A DNA stretch of 64,000 nucleotides from Ruminiclostridium cellobioparum subsp. termitidis CT1112 (GTDB lineage Bacteria > Bacillota > Clostridia > Acetivibrionales > DSM-1351). Location: NCBI RefSeq assembly GCF_000350485.1, contig NZ_AORV01000017.1, positions 46,425-110,424 of the forward strand. Direction: 5' to 3'. Positions 46,973-54,937 of this stretch are shown here, in pieces; the stretch's first letter is position 1; the number at the start of each line of letters is the position of its first letter. Below the pieces are notes generated by a model. The model was not told the origin of the DNA. It saw only the letters and a list, made by a program, of their open reading frames with translations, and did no database searches. Position numbers and translations under genes: made by a program.

Positions 46973-47065
46973 ATTACCCCGCCCCCCTTTGGACTTTTGC
47001 TTCACTTTAAACTTTTACTACGCTTTGTACTGTTTTCACTTTGTACTATTTTTCTGCCTGCCTCT

Positions 47066-48940
47066 TTACTGCTTCTTTTCCCTCTCTTGAGCCTTCTGCG
47101 GCTTACGCTCCCATGGTTTGAGATTTTTGGGAGGCTTTCCTACGAACTTTATCCCGGCCTGCTTTCTATCTTTGCCCGGGCCGCCACCCCTTTTGTCGTC
47201 CCGCCCGAATTTTTTACCAGGCTTATCATTGCCAAATTTCTTATGGTCAGCCGGCTTACTGTCCTTGCCGAACCTTTTTTCCCCTCTGTCATCGCCGCTA
47301 TATCCAGATGCCGGTTTACTGCTGTCTTTCTTGAACCTGGCAGTCCCTCTGTCATCGCGGCTGTGTCCGGCTGCCGGTTTATTGCCGTCTTTTTTGAACC
47401 TGGCAGTTGACTTTTCATCACGGTTAAACTTTGATCCCGTCTTGTCTCCTTCATGCCTGGACCCTGAGTCCGTTCTCTCATCCCTGTTAAATTTATTATC
47501 GGACTTACCACCGACCTTAAACTTCGTACCCCCGAAAGGTGTCTTTTTACCACTTTTGTCTGACCGGCTTCCATCTCTGCCGCCCTTTTTATGATCAGCT
47601 CCAGCCTTGTCTTTGCCAGGTTGCCTGTACTTTCTTTCAGGCCGGTCCTTATCAAATTTCTTTACAGGCCTGTCGCCCTGTCCATGCCCGGAGGCAGTTT
47701 TCTCACCGGCGTCGCCGACCTCGGTTTCACTCTTGCTACCGTTATGCTTGCTTAACCTCTGACCATATTCACTGGTGGTATCGAATTTCTTCCTTTCCTT
47801 CCTGTATTCCACTATTGTCCCGTTGTACATTGATTTGGGAATTATGGAAATTCTCAATTCATTTTCATATTGCTTTATAAAGGGTATCTCGTTTTCAGTA
47901 ACAATGGAAATTGCCACACCTTCATTGCCGTTCCTGCCTGTTCTGCCGGCCCTGTGCAAATACTCCATGGATCTCTCGGGAATGTTTACATTAAAAATAT
48001 GTGTAACACCTTCTATATCCAGTCCCCTGGCAGCAATATCCGAAGCTATCAGCAACTGCAGCCTGCCCGATTTGAAATCATCCATTGTCTTTTTTCTGTC
48101 GCTTTTTACATTGGAACCATGAAGGCCGTCGGCCCGTAATTTATGGTATCTCAGCTTTTCAGCAGCCTCAGCTATATCTTCGGCATTGCCAAAGAAGGCA
48201 ATAGCCTTTGGCGGATTGATTATTCTGACCAGCTTGCGGAGCACATCGATTTTATCTCTCTGCTCTGCCACAAAATATATATGGTCAATTGTGTCCGGAA
48301 CTTCAATGACATTCTTGCTCTTAATAACCCCGGGGGCCTTCATCAACAGCTTTGCTCTTTCAATTGTACGCACCGACATGGAGGCGGAGCACATCATTAT
48401 CTGCCTTTCCTTAAGTGTTGTCTTGACAACGGCCTTTATGCCCTCTATATTGCTATCATCCAGGAGCCGGTCTGCTTCGTCGATGATTATGGTTTTTATT
48501 GTATGCGCCGAAATCTTCTTTTTTTGAATCAGTTCAAGTATTCTTCCGGCAGTACCCACAATAATATGCGGCTTGGTTCTGAGCTTGTCAACCTGCCTTG
48601 TTATATTTACATCACCGATTACCGGTGTTGAAGATACCTTCAGCTCAGAATTAAGGGATAACATTTCTATTACCCTTATAACCTGTATGGCAAGTTCGTG
48701 AGTCGGTACGAGAATGAGCGCCTGCATTTCTTTTTTTTCAGTATCTATCTTTTCAAAAAGCGGCAGAAGATAAGCAAGAGTTTTACCTGTTCCGGTCTCA
48801 GACTGAAAAATCAGGTCATTGCTTTTCTGCGCCTCGGGTATTACCTTTTGCTGTATTTCGGTAGGCACTGTGATATCTACCAGTTTAAGTGCCTCGACAA
48901 GTGACCTGTTCAGGTGCATGCCTTCAAATGTTTGTTCCAT
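47066..48940 (-). CDS. DEAD-box RNA helicase with long basic repetitive tail
   Basis: 624 residues. Helicase core at 1-375: Q motif, FQSETGTGKTLAYLLP (I), PTHELA (Ia), TAGRILEL, DEAD in IIIDEADRLLDD (II), SAS in MCSASMSV (III, variant of SAT), IASDIAARGLDIEGV (V), HRAGRTGR (VI). From about residue 395 the protein becomes a disordered Lys/Arg/Asp/Gly tail of some 230 residues with degenerate tandem repeats (RDDRGTARFKKD, GDDRGEKRFGKD) ending GRDDKRGGG. Such tails bind RNA and drive RNP assembly, as in CshA/CsdA and cold-shock helicases. The DNA here is repetitive, roughly 66-bp units near 47290-47410. Function: RNA or ribosome remodelling. Confidence 0.93.
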   Translation of the reverse strand: MEQTFEGMHLNRSLVEALKLVDITVPTEIQQKVIPEAQKSNDLIFQSETGTGKTLAYLLPLFEKIDTEKKEMQALILVPTHELAIQVIRVIEMLSLNSELKVSSTPVIGDVNITRQVDKLRTKPHIIVGTAGRILELIQKKKISAHTIKTIIIDEADRLLDDSNIEGIKAVVKTTLKERQIMMCSASMSVRTIERAKLLMKAPGVIKSKNVIEVPDTIDHIYFVAEQRDKIDVLRKLVRIINPPKAIAFFGNAEDIAEAAEKLRYHKLRADGLHGSNVKSDRKKTMDDFKSGRLQLLIASDIAARGLDIEGVTHIFNVNIPERSMEYLHRAGRTGRNGNEGVAISIVTENEIPFIKQYENELRISIIPKSMYNGTIVEYRKERKKFDTTSEYGQRLSKHNGSKSETEVGDAGEKTASGHGQGDRPVKKFDKDRPERKYRQPGKDKAGADHKKGGRDGSRSDKSGKKTPFGGTKFKVGGKSDNKFNRDERTDSGSRHEGDKTGSKFNRDEKSTARFKKDGNKPAAGHSRDDRGTARFKKDSSKPASGYSGDDRGEKRFGKDSKPADHKKFGNDKPGKKFGRDDKRGGGPGKDRKQAGIKFVGKPPKNLKPWERKPQKAQEREKKQ

Positions 48941-48987
48941 TTGTTCTCCTTTATAAAGTTCATATATTTAATTAAAAATTTTATTAA

Positions 48988-50928
48988 TTAATCTTTATTT
49001 TTGCTCTTTTCAATCTTTTCGGCCAGCTCGTATAAATACGTCCAGCGCTCCATGAGATACTCAAGCTCCTCCTCCAGCCTCTGCTGTTTTTCCAGAAGTT
49101 CCTGGAGCAGTGTATAATCACTTGAGGCCTGATCTATCCCAATTTTATTTTTCTCGATTTCACTTTCCTTATCAGCTACTTTATTATCAATTTCCTCAAA
49201 TTCCTTCTGTTCCTTGAAGGTAAATTTCAGAGGCCGTTCCTTTGACTGATTATTTTTTTCTACGGACTGGCTTGCTTGTTTTTTATTTTCCGGCTTGCCC
49301 GAATTCCGACCGGCCTGTTCCTTAAGTGCTGCTTCCTCGTAATATGCTTCTCTGTACGCAGTATAGTTTCCTGCATATTTATTAATAAATCCATCTCCCT
49401 CAAAGGAAAAAATACGCTCGGCAATCCGGTCAAGAAAATATCTGTCATGGGATACGGTAATCACCGCCCCCGGGAACTCGTCCAGATAGCTTTCCAGTAT
49501 GGTCAGAGTCTGGATATCCAGATCATTGGTAGGCTCATCCAATAACAGTATGTTTGGTGCACTCATTAGAATGCTGAGCAGATACAGCCTCCTCTTTTCT
49601 CCGCCCGACAGTTTTGCTATGGGTGTCCACTGAACACCCAGCGGGAACAGGAAGCGTTCCAGCATCTGTGAAGCACTGAGGCTGCCTTTTTTAGTTTCGA
49701 TATGCTCTGCAACCTGCCTGATATATTCTATAACACGCAGGTTCTGATCCATACCTGTATTTTCCTGTGTAAAGAAGCCAATCTTAACAGTTTCACCAAT
49801 TTCCACATTTCCTTTGTCAGGCTTGATTTCCCCGGTTATAATCCGGAGAAGTGTTGATTTTCCAATACCATTGGGGCCTACAATTCCTATCCTGTCATCC
49901 CGGAGCAGGATATAGCTGAAATCCTTTATGAGTACTTTATCCCCAAATGATTTATCTATATTTTCCAGCTCAATTATTTTTCTTCCCAGCCTTGAGGAAC
50001 CAACCTGTATCTCAACATTATCCTCCTGCTTTGGAGCCTCGGTTTCCTGGAGCTTCTCAAATCTCTCTATTCTGGCTTTTTGCTTTGTGGATCTGGCCTG
50101 CGCACCTCTTCTGATCCATTCCAGCTCACTTCGCAGAAGACTCTGGCGTTTCCTCTCCGAGGCCTGTTCCATTTCCTCCCGTTCGGCTTTCATTTCAAGA
50201 AACTTGCTGTAATTTGCCTGATAACTATAGAGTTTCCCATTATCAAGCTCTATAATTCTATTTGCCACCCTTTCAAGAAAATATCTGTCATGGGTCACCA
50301 TCAACAGTGCGCCTTTTCTCGTATTTAAATATTTTTCAAGCCAGTCAACAGAGTCATTGTCTATATGATTTGTAGGTTCATCCATTATCAGCAGTTCCGT
50401 TGGATTTATCAGGGCTCCCGCCATGGCAATACGTTTTCTCTGTCCGCCCGAAAGTTCTGCCACATCAGTATCATAATTGCTTATACCAAGCCTGGTGAGA
50501 ATTGTTTTGGCCTCACTTTCCATGGTCCAGGCACTCATGTTATCCATTTTCTGCATCATCTCCAGCAGCCTTTTTTCCAGCTGCTTATCCTCAGGAGCTG
50601 CCTGGCATCTCTTAATTACATACTCATATTCCCTCAGCAGTTCCATTACAGGAGAGTGTCCGGTAAATACCTGTTGAAGGACAGTTGTACCTGTCTCAAA
50701 GTTTGGAGTCTGCTCAAGATAACCCACCCGCACATTGTTTGCTTTGATTACCCTGCCTGTATCAGGCTGCTCCAAGCCGGCCAGCACTTTCAGCAGCGTA
50801 CTTTTACCGGTTCCGTTTATGCCTATGAGACCGATTTTGTCTTCTTCTCCTATTCCCAACCATATATCATTAAAAAGGATTTTTTCACTGTAGCTTTTGG
50901 ATATGCCCTCTGCGGATAAAATGTTCAA
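48988..50928 (-). CDS. ABC-F ATPase (Uup/YfmR-like)
   Basis: 646 residues, two ABC domains and no membrane part. Walker A motifs GINGTGKSTLL and GPNGIGKSTLL; signatures LSGGQRKRIAMAGAL and LSGGEKRRLYLLSIL; Walker B LLIMDEPTNHID and LLLDEPTNDLD. The linker and the C-terminal coiled coil (FEEIDNKVADKESEIEKNK ... LEEELEYLMERWTYLYELAEKIEK) match the Uup subgroup. These proteins act on the ribosomal E site and resolve stalled translation, in particular at proline-rich stretches; not a drug exporter. Starts 84 bp before the radical SAM gene. Confidence 0.92.
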   Translation of the reverse strand: MNILSAEGISKSYSEKILFNDIWLGIGEEDKIGLIGINGTGKSTLLKVLAGLEQPDTGRVIKANNVRVGYLEQTPNFETGTTVLQQVFTGHSPVMELLREYEYVIKRCQAAPEDKQLEKRLLEMMQKMDNMSAWTMESEAKTILTRLGISNYDTDVAELSGGQRKRIAMAGALINPTELLIMDEPTNHIDNDSVDWLEKYLNTRKGALLMVTHDRYFLERVANRIIELDNGKLYSYQANYSKFLEMKAEREEMEQASERKRQSLLRSELEWIRRGAQARSTKQKARIERFEKLQETEAPKQEDNVEIQVGSSRLGRKIIELENIDKSFGDKVLIKDFSYILLRDDRIGIVGPNGIGKSTLLRIITGEIKPDKGNVEIGETVKIGFFTQENTGMDQNLRVIEYIRQVAEHIETKKGSLSASQMLERFLFPLGVQWTPIAKLSGGEKRRLYLLSILMSAPNILLLDEPTNDLDIQTLTILESYLDEFPGAVITVSHDRYFLDRIAERIFSFEGDGFINKYAGNYTAYREAYYEEAALKEQAGRNSGKPENKKQASQSVEKNNQSKERPLKFTFKEQKEFEEIDNKVADKESEIEKNKIGIDQASSDYTLLQELLEKQQRLEEELEYLMERWTYLYELAEKIEKSKNKD

Positions 50929-51011
50929 TTACAGATCTCCTTCATTCCTTAAGAAATATTTTCTAAAATATTATTATACCATTTATGCAGGAAAATTTGC
51001 TACGTCCAGTT

Positions 51012-51911
51012 TTACCGTTTATGGCGCTCCGCATATCCGCATCTTCTGCATAAATCTTCAACCGCCGTGCGGGCGGTAAAACCGTCATACATCCTGCACG
51101 CCCTCGGGGAGGCAAGTATATCCTTGAGAGGCTGCTCGAATATATTGCCTAAGGGTATATTGCCCTCACTGTCCAGGCAGCAGGGAACCACAGTGCCGTC
51201 GGCCAGAATGCCGAACTGATCCCTCAGGCCATAGCAAAACACAGCCTCAGTTGGATCAGCACGTTCCAAATCAGGCCACTCAAACTTCTGCGCCAAATGC
51301 AAAAATACCCTGTCGGCCAGTTTTATGTTTTGGCGCAGCACTGACCCCTCATACATGGCAGATTCCAGGTCGGCTTGAGAGTTTACCCCTCCGGAAGTAA
51401 AAGCCAGGTTCAGTGCCTCTAATATGTCTCCGTTCAAGCTGTTTTCAGCCGTTGTACCTGCTCCTTCCGCATTCCAGAGCCGGAATTCACAAATTATTCC
51501 CCGGGCACTTGCTTCCTTTACAAAATTTACAGTGTCTCCAAGGTATTCCTCTAAAGCAATCCTTTCACGGTTTGCCTCGAAACTGTGCAGGGATATGCTG
51601 ACCTTTCTTAGACCAGGAGTATCTAGAAGGATTGACCTATTCTTTTTTAAGAGGGTTCCGTTTGTTGTCAAATTTACTTTGATATCATTAGCAGCACAAA
51701 TTGAAATAAAGCTTTCAATCCCCGGATTCAGCAGTGGCTCTCCCATTAAATGAAAGTAGACATAATCCGTGCAGGGTTTTATTTCTTTGATAACATGCAG
51801 AAATTCTTCTTTTGACATGTATTTGGATTGTCTTTTTGAACCGGGGCAGAAAGAACATTCCAGGTTGCAGATATTGGTTATTTCTATATAAACCTTTTTA
51901 TATTTTTTCAT
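51012..51911 (-). CDS. Radical SAM / SPASM-domain protein
   Basis: 299 residues. Cluster motif CNLECSFC (CxxxCxxC) at residues about 14-21 in YIEITNICNLECSFCPGSKR, TTNGTLL later, and a C-terminal SPASM-like region with CYGLRDQFGILADGTVVPCCLD and CRRCGYAERHK for auxiliary clusters. Family members carry out peptide, cofactor or RNA modification. No RiPP precursor is recognised, although a 14-codon ORF lies 210 bp upstream beyond a hairpin. Start ATG 51911 after GGAGTGAG. Substrate unknown. Confidence 0.88.
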   Translation of the reverse strand: MKKYKKVYIEITNICNLECSFCPGSKRQSKYMSKEEFLHVIKEIKPCTDYVYFHLMGEPLLNPGIESFISICAANDIKVNLTTNGTLLKKNRSILLDTPGLRKVSISLHSFEANRERIALEEYLGDTVNFVKEASARGIICEFRLWNAEGAGTTAENSLNGDILEALNLAFTSGGVNSQADLESAMYEGSVLRQNIKLADRVFLHLAQKFEWPDLERADPTEAVFCYGLRDQFGILADGTVVPCCLDSEGNIPLGNIFEQPLKDILASPRACRMYDGFTARTAVEDLCRRCGYAERHKR

Positions 51912-51945
51912 TGCTCACTCCGTATGTTGTTTTAAAAACTTCTCC

Positions 51946-52025
51946 AGTAGTATGTAACATTTAAAACGTGTATTGTCCGGACTTTAACCGCCGGCAATAT
52001 ATGAATTTAGATGTTACAGACTACT
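51946..52025. repeat. Dispersed palindromic repeat, copy 2
   Basis: Outer arms AGTAGTATGTAACAT (51946-51960) and ATGTTACAGACTACT (52011-52025) pair with one mismatch; an inner TATTG-t-CCGG / CCGG-CAATA stem follows. 19 bases at 51962-51980 are the exact reverse complement of 30940-30958 in copy 1, with flanking blocks also shared. Ends 35 bp from the radical SAM start. Confidence 0.7.
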
Positions 52026-52083
52026 AGTTTATATTAATTTACATTTTTCAAAAATTGAATCATAAAATTGCAATATATTATTA

Positions 52084-52112
52084 ATCCCGATAAGTTAAAG
52101 CCTTATCGGGAT
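52084..52112 (-). terminator. Hairpin, probable terminator of a short transcript
   Basis: ATCCCGATAAG (52084-52094) and CTTATCGGGAT (52102-52112) form a perfect 11-bp stem with a 7-nt loop. Flanked by AT-rich tails on both sides, but only a weak T-run. It follows the 14-codon ORF at 52125-52169. Confidence 0.5.
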
Positions 52113-52124
52113 ATGTTATTTAAT

Positions 52125-52169
52125 TTATTTGGCAGCTCTGGTCAATAATTCAAATGTGTCATCAGCCAT
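52125..52169 (-). CDS. Possible 14-residue small ORF (MADDTFELLTRAAK)
   Basis: Open frame of 14 codons with AAAGGAG 11 nt before the ATG and a hairpin 13 nt after the stop, giving the layout of a complete mini-transcript. The spacing to the ribosome site is long and the peptide has no Cys, so a role as a radical SAM substrate is doubtful. Very uncertain. Confidence 0.25.
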   Translation of the reverse strand: MADDTFELLTRAAK

Positions 52170-52267
52170 TTTTCATCATGCTCCTTTCAAATATTATATC
52201 ATGATTTCTCAAGAAAGCATGATATAATTTCCAAGGTAAACACTTAAATCTTTATTTATTTTTCTTG

Positions 52268-52333
52268 TTGACATACGAGCCATGTATTTTATATAATTTA
52301 ATTGTATTCAATTCAATTATATAAAATACATGG
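52268..52333 (+). promoter_or_regulatory. gpx promoter with OhrR-type operator
   Basis: TTGACA (52268-52273) and TATAAT (52292-52297) are 18 bp apart. A perfect 19-bp inverted repeat CCATGTATTTTATATAATT (52280-52298; mirror 52315-52333) covers the -10. The middle reads AATTTAATTGTATTCAATT, close to the AATT-rich OhrR operator known from Bacillus ohrA. The ohrR gene is third in the operon this promoter drives. Confidence 0.8.
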
Positions 52334-52365
52334 ATAAATAAAATAAGGATTGGGAGGATGCATTA

Positions 52366-52923
52366 ATGAACATTTACGATTTTAAAGTCCTGGACGCACA
52401 GCATAATGAGATACAAATGGATATGTATAAGGGCAAAATCCTTCTGATAGTCAACACTGCTACCGGATGCGGTTTTACACCTCAGTACGAGGGTCTGCAA
52501 ATGCTATACGATAAATACAAGGATAAAGGCTTTGAAATTCTGGATTTCCCATGTAATCAATTTCTTAACCAGGCACCGGGTTCAGATTCCGAAATAGTCA
52601 GCTTCTGCCAGACAAAATTCGGAGTTACCTTTAAAACTTTTTCAAAAATAGATGTGAACGGGAAAAATGCCGAACCCCTGTATAATTATTTAAAGTCCGT
52701 AACCCCTGATGAACAGCAAAACAGTAAAAAATCTGCTATCGTAAAGGGTCTTGCTGCCATAGGACAAAATCTGCTGGGAACCAATATTAAATGGAATTTC
52801 ACAAAGTTCCTGGTAGACCGGAACGGCAAGGTTGTTGCAAGGTATTCACCCATGCACAAACCTGAGGATATTGAATCACAAATTATTGCCTTACTTGAGG
52901 GAGGATATCAAAATGTCACATGA
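52366..52923 (+). CDS. Glutathione peroxidase-family thiol peroxidase
   Basis: Reduces peroxides at an active-site Cys, in clostridia probably with thioredoxin as donor. 185 residues. Signature NTATGCGFTPQYEGLQMLYD with the peroxidatic Cys, then LDFPCNQFLNQAPGSD (resolving-site region) and IKWNFTKFLVDRNGKVV. The residue before the active Cys is Gly where most relatives have Lys, Ser or Pro. Full length apart from a short insert near KKSAIVKGLAAIGQNL. GGGAGG before ATG 52366. First gene of an operon with a TSCPD protein and OhrR. Confidence 0.93.
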   Translation: MNIYDFKVLDAQHNEIQMDMYKGKILLIVNTATGCGFTPQYEGLQMLYDKYKDKGFEILDFPCNQFLNQAPGSDSEIVSFCQTKFGVTFKTFSKIDVNGKNAEPLYNYLKSVTPDEQQNSKKSAIVKGLAAIGQNLLGTNIKWNFTKFLVDRNGKVVARYSPMHKPEDIESQIIALLEGGYQNVT

Positions 52924-53167
52924 GTTTTACCCTGAGGGAGTATGTCCCCTGCAAATAACTTTTGATCTTGAAGGAGACATTGTAAAAAACGTAGTTTTCA
53001 AAGGTGGCTGTGACGGAAATCTTAAAGCCATTAGCAGAGTTGTAGAAGGGATGTCGGTAGATAAAATAGAAGAATTTTTCAAAGGAATACAATGCGGACA
53101 CAAAACAAGTTCCTGTACCGATCAGCTTGCCAGAGCCGTCAGGGCAGCATATGAAGAAGATGTGTAG
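52913..53167 (+). CDS. TSCPD-domain protein (TIGR03905 type)
   Basis: 84 residues; the domain is the one found at the C-terminus of some ribonucleotide reductases and as free-standing small proteins. Cysteines in GVCPLQITFDLEGD, VVFKGGCDGNLKAISR and QCGHKTSSCTDQLA form a probable metal or redox site (TSSCTDQLA gives the family name). Overlaps gpx by 11 bp with a GAGGGAGG site inside gpx, so it is translationally coupled. An oxidative-stress function is suggested by the neighbours only. Confidence 0.9.
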   Translation: MSHEFYPEGVCPLQITFDLEGDIVKNVVFKGGCDGNLKAISRVVEGMSVDKIEEFFKGIQCGHKTSSCTDQLARAVRAAYEEDV

Positions 53168-53212
53168 AATGTAACGCTTTATTGTGAGATTTCATTGTGC
53201 TATGGAGGTTAT
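53168..53212 (+). repeat. Degenerate leader element, copy L7
   Basis: Contains GAGATTTCATTGTG followed by TATGGAGGTTAT and ATG, matching the GATTTCATT and ATGGAGGTTA blocks of the Tad-operon leaders, but the hairpin between them is missing. Could be an ancestral or decayed form. Confidence 0.35.
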
Positions 53213-53638
53213 ATGAATTACGACTCATTAAAATTGGGAAATCAATTATGCTTTCCGTTATATGCCTGTTCAAAGGAAATTATCCGGAAATACAAACCGT
53301 TTCTGGATCCTCTGGGATTGACATATACTCAATATATAGCTCTGATGGCATTATGGGAAGAAGATAATTTAACTGTAAAAGCTCTGGGTGAAAGGCTTTA
53401 TCTGGATTCCGGAACCCTTACTCCTCTGTTGAAGAAAATGGAAGGTCAAAAATTAATTAAGCGCATAAGAAGTTCGGAGGATGAAAGAAATGTTTATATC
53501 AAATTAACTGAAGACGGCAATCTCCTGAAGGATAAAGCCGCAGCTGTCCCTGAGCAAATAGGCAGATGCTTTTCTTTATCAAATGAAGAAGTGCTTTTTT
53601 TACACCAAACGCTGCACAAAATTTTAAAACAAATCTAG
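53213..53638 (+). CDS. ohrR: OhrR-type MarR-family peroxide sensor
   Basis: 141-residue winged helix-turn-helix repressor. The N-terminus LGNQLCFPLYACSKEIIRKY contains the conserved peroxidatic Cys (LCF) of OhrR; DNA-binding region LTVKALGERLYLDSGTLTPLLKKMEGQKLIKR and wing RSSEDERNVYIKLT. Oxidation of the Cys by organic hydroperoxides releases DNA. Start ATG 53213 after GGAGG; the frame extends 6 codons upstream through the leader. Its stop overlaps the convergent Tad gene's stop (shared CTAG). Likely represses its own operon via 52280-52333. Confidence 0.9.
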   Translation: MNYDSLKLGNQLCFPLYACSKEIIRKYKPFLDPLGLTYTQYIALMALWEEDNLTVKALGERLYLDSGTLTPLLKKMEGQKLIKRIRSSEDERNVYIKLTEDGNLLKDKAAAVPEQIGRCFSLSNEEVLFLHQTLHKILKQI

Positions 53639-54315
53639 TGGCCTCTTTCAAGTTTTGCTCCTGCAAAGCTTGAAAGGCTAATTTTTCTTTTCGAAATCAA
53701 TCCTTTTATTTCTATATCACTTATTACTGCAAACAAATATGTTCCCTTTTCAACCATATTTGTTCTTGGATTTCCGTTGATATAAATGCCTGTCTTGTCA
53801 CTATCCGGCCACAAACGGGAAAGGGCCGTGTTTATGATATTTTCCAGTTCTGACGGTTCTTTAATTTCTCCCTGTTCAAAGGTGCTGCCATTGGCATGAA
53901 TGGTGTATTTTAGGCTGCCATTTGTCAATGTTGTGGAACATAATAGCAGGTTATTATTTATACTGATACTTGATAAGCTTACATTCCTATAAAATATTTC
54001 ATTGAAAGCAGCACTTGCCGTACTCATATTAATTTCAACACCTTCCAGCAGCTTTTTTCCGGAGGTATCTGAAAAGCCCTTAGACATTTCTTCAAGATGC
54101 TCTGCCTTAATTTGTTGTGAAGCAGCTGTAACAGCATAATCCATTGCCTTTGAAACTTCATTGCGCTTGTAGGTATAAAGAGAATAGTCGGCAATATTTA
54201 TAAAAATCATCAGTATTAGTAATATCACTGATAATCCTATAAATAACGTACCCAGTCCGCCGCCTTCCTCATTTATTGGCAGATTACTTATTATACGGCT
54301 TATTTTTTTACTCAT
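53635..54315 (-). CDS. TadE/TadG-like pseudopilin protein
   Basis: 226 residues, last gene of the Tad operon. N-terminal region NEEGGGLGTLFIGLSVILLILMIFINIADYSLY has the Glu-Gly-Gly-rich approach and single hydrophobic helix of TadG/TadE pseudopilins; the rest is an external domain (SSISINNNLLLCSTTLTNGS). Start uncertain: ATG 54315 overlaps the preceding gene by 8 bp and has only a weak site; an in-frame upstream ATG lies at 54378. Probably a minor structural part of the pilus or secretion tip. Assignment rests on position and topology. Confidence 0.7.
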   Translation of the reverse strand: MSKKISRIISNLPINEEGGGLGTLFIGLSVILLILMIFINIADYSLYTYKRNEVSKAMDYAVTAASQQIKAEHLEEMSKGFSDTSGKKLLEGVEINMSTASAAFNEIFYRNVSLSSISINNNLLLCSTTLTNGSLKYTIHANGSTFEQGEIKEPSELENIINTALSRLWPDSDKTGIYINGNPRTNMVEKGTYLFAVISDIEIKGLISKRKISLSSFAGAKLERGH

Positions 54316-54754
54316 CGGTTTTCTTTTTTTCAACCCTGCAGATTGCTTTTGCCCTGTAATACAACTTTCCGTTTTCAACCGCAGAATTTCCTTCTATCCT
54401 TGAAGTTAAGCTCTCATTTTTTGATTGCACTTTAATGCTGAAGACTTCTCCCCTGTCAAGAATCCCTCCTGTCGTATAGGGAAACAGCCCTGCTACCGAC
54501 CCGTTTGAGTTTATTGAACCGGATTCAAGTATGACACTTTCTTCCGTGAAGTCACCTAATTTATTCAGATCTGTAATTAATTCTTCTTTGTCTCCTTTGG
54601 TCAAAACACCTGTTATCATTACCTTGTGGGCTGCAGTATCTATGGTGTTCTTTATATACCTTTGCTTTGTGTCAAATTCATAGAAGGCCAGGGCCTTAAA
54701 AAAGAGCAGTGCAATGACAGGTATAATTATCAGGAAAGCATATATTTTATTCAA
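54308..54754 (-). CDS. Pseudopilin-like single-span protein of the Tad operon
   Basis: 148 residues. One N-terminal hydrophobic helix (IYAFLIIIPVIALLFFKALAFY) followed by an extracellular region beginning EFDTKQRYIKNTIDTAAHKVM, the TadE-like pattern of helix then aromatic/basic surface. The start is a TTG at 54754 preceded by GGAGG. Overlaps the next gene by 8 bp. Likely a minor pilin. No signature beyond topology. Confidence 0.65.
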   Translation of the reverse strand: MNKIYAFLIIIPVIALLFFKALAFYEFDTKQRYIKNTIDTAAHKVMITGVLTKGDKEELITDLNKLGDFTEESVILESGSINSNGSVAGLFPYTTGGILDRGEVFSIKVQSKNESLTSRIEGNSAVENGKLYYRAKAICRVEKKKTDE

Positions 54755-54787
54755 AATCTCAAACCTCCGTTTTATACAGAAAAGTTT

Positions 54788-54934
54788 TTACTTAATATTT
54801 TCACTTAGATCCTGTACTGTTTTGTATATTTCTCCGCCGGTATCCGAGATAAGTTCCGTAACCGGAAGCACAGTGCCTATAACCAGCGCGATGCACAATG
54901 CAAACATAATTATTGCAATTAATATATTTTTCAT
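54788..54934 (-). CDS. Mini-pilin-like protein 3 (48 residues)
   Basis: Too short for most gene callers but well supported: ATG 54934 and a pattern shared with the two upstream paralogues. MKNILIAIIMFALCIALVIG forms one membrane helix, followed by TVLPVTELISDTGGEIYKTV. Compared with the paralogues it lacks the HG...GQK motif but keeps the helix and the xxLPxxE position. Third in a row of three small genes after TadC. Candidate Flp-class pilin subunit or membrane scaffold. Confidence 0.65.
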   Translation of the reverse strand: MKNILIAIIMFALCIALVIGTVLPVTELISDTGGEIYKTVQDLSENIK

Positions 54935-54937
54935 TGG

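Larger units (their letters stand above)
51912..52365. other. Structured intergenic region (454 bp) between divergent genes
   Basis: Between the radical SAM gene and gpx. From left to right it holds a dispersed palindromic repeat (51946-52025), a terminator hairpin (52084-52112), a possible 14-codon ORF (52125-52169), an 11-bp perfect inverted repeat around ATTATATCATG (52191-52225 region) and the gpx promoter-operator (52268-52333). No larger gene. Confidence 0.6.

Noticed and set aside
47290..47410. Tandem DNA repeats as a possible CRISPR or satellite array
   Set aside because: They are in-frame codon repeats of the helicase tail.
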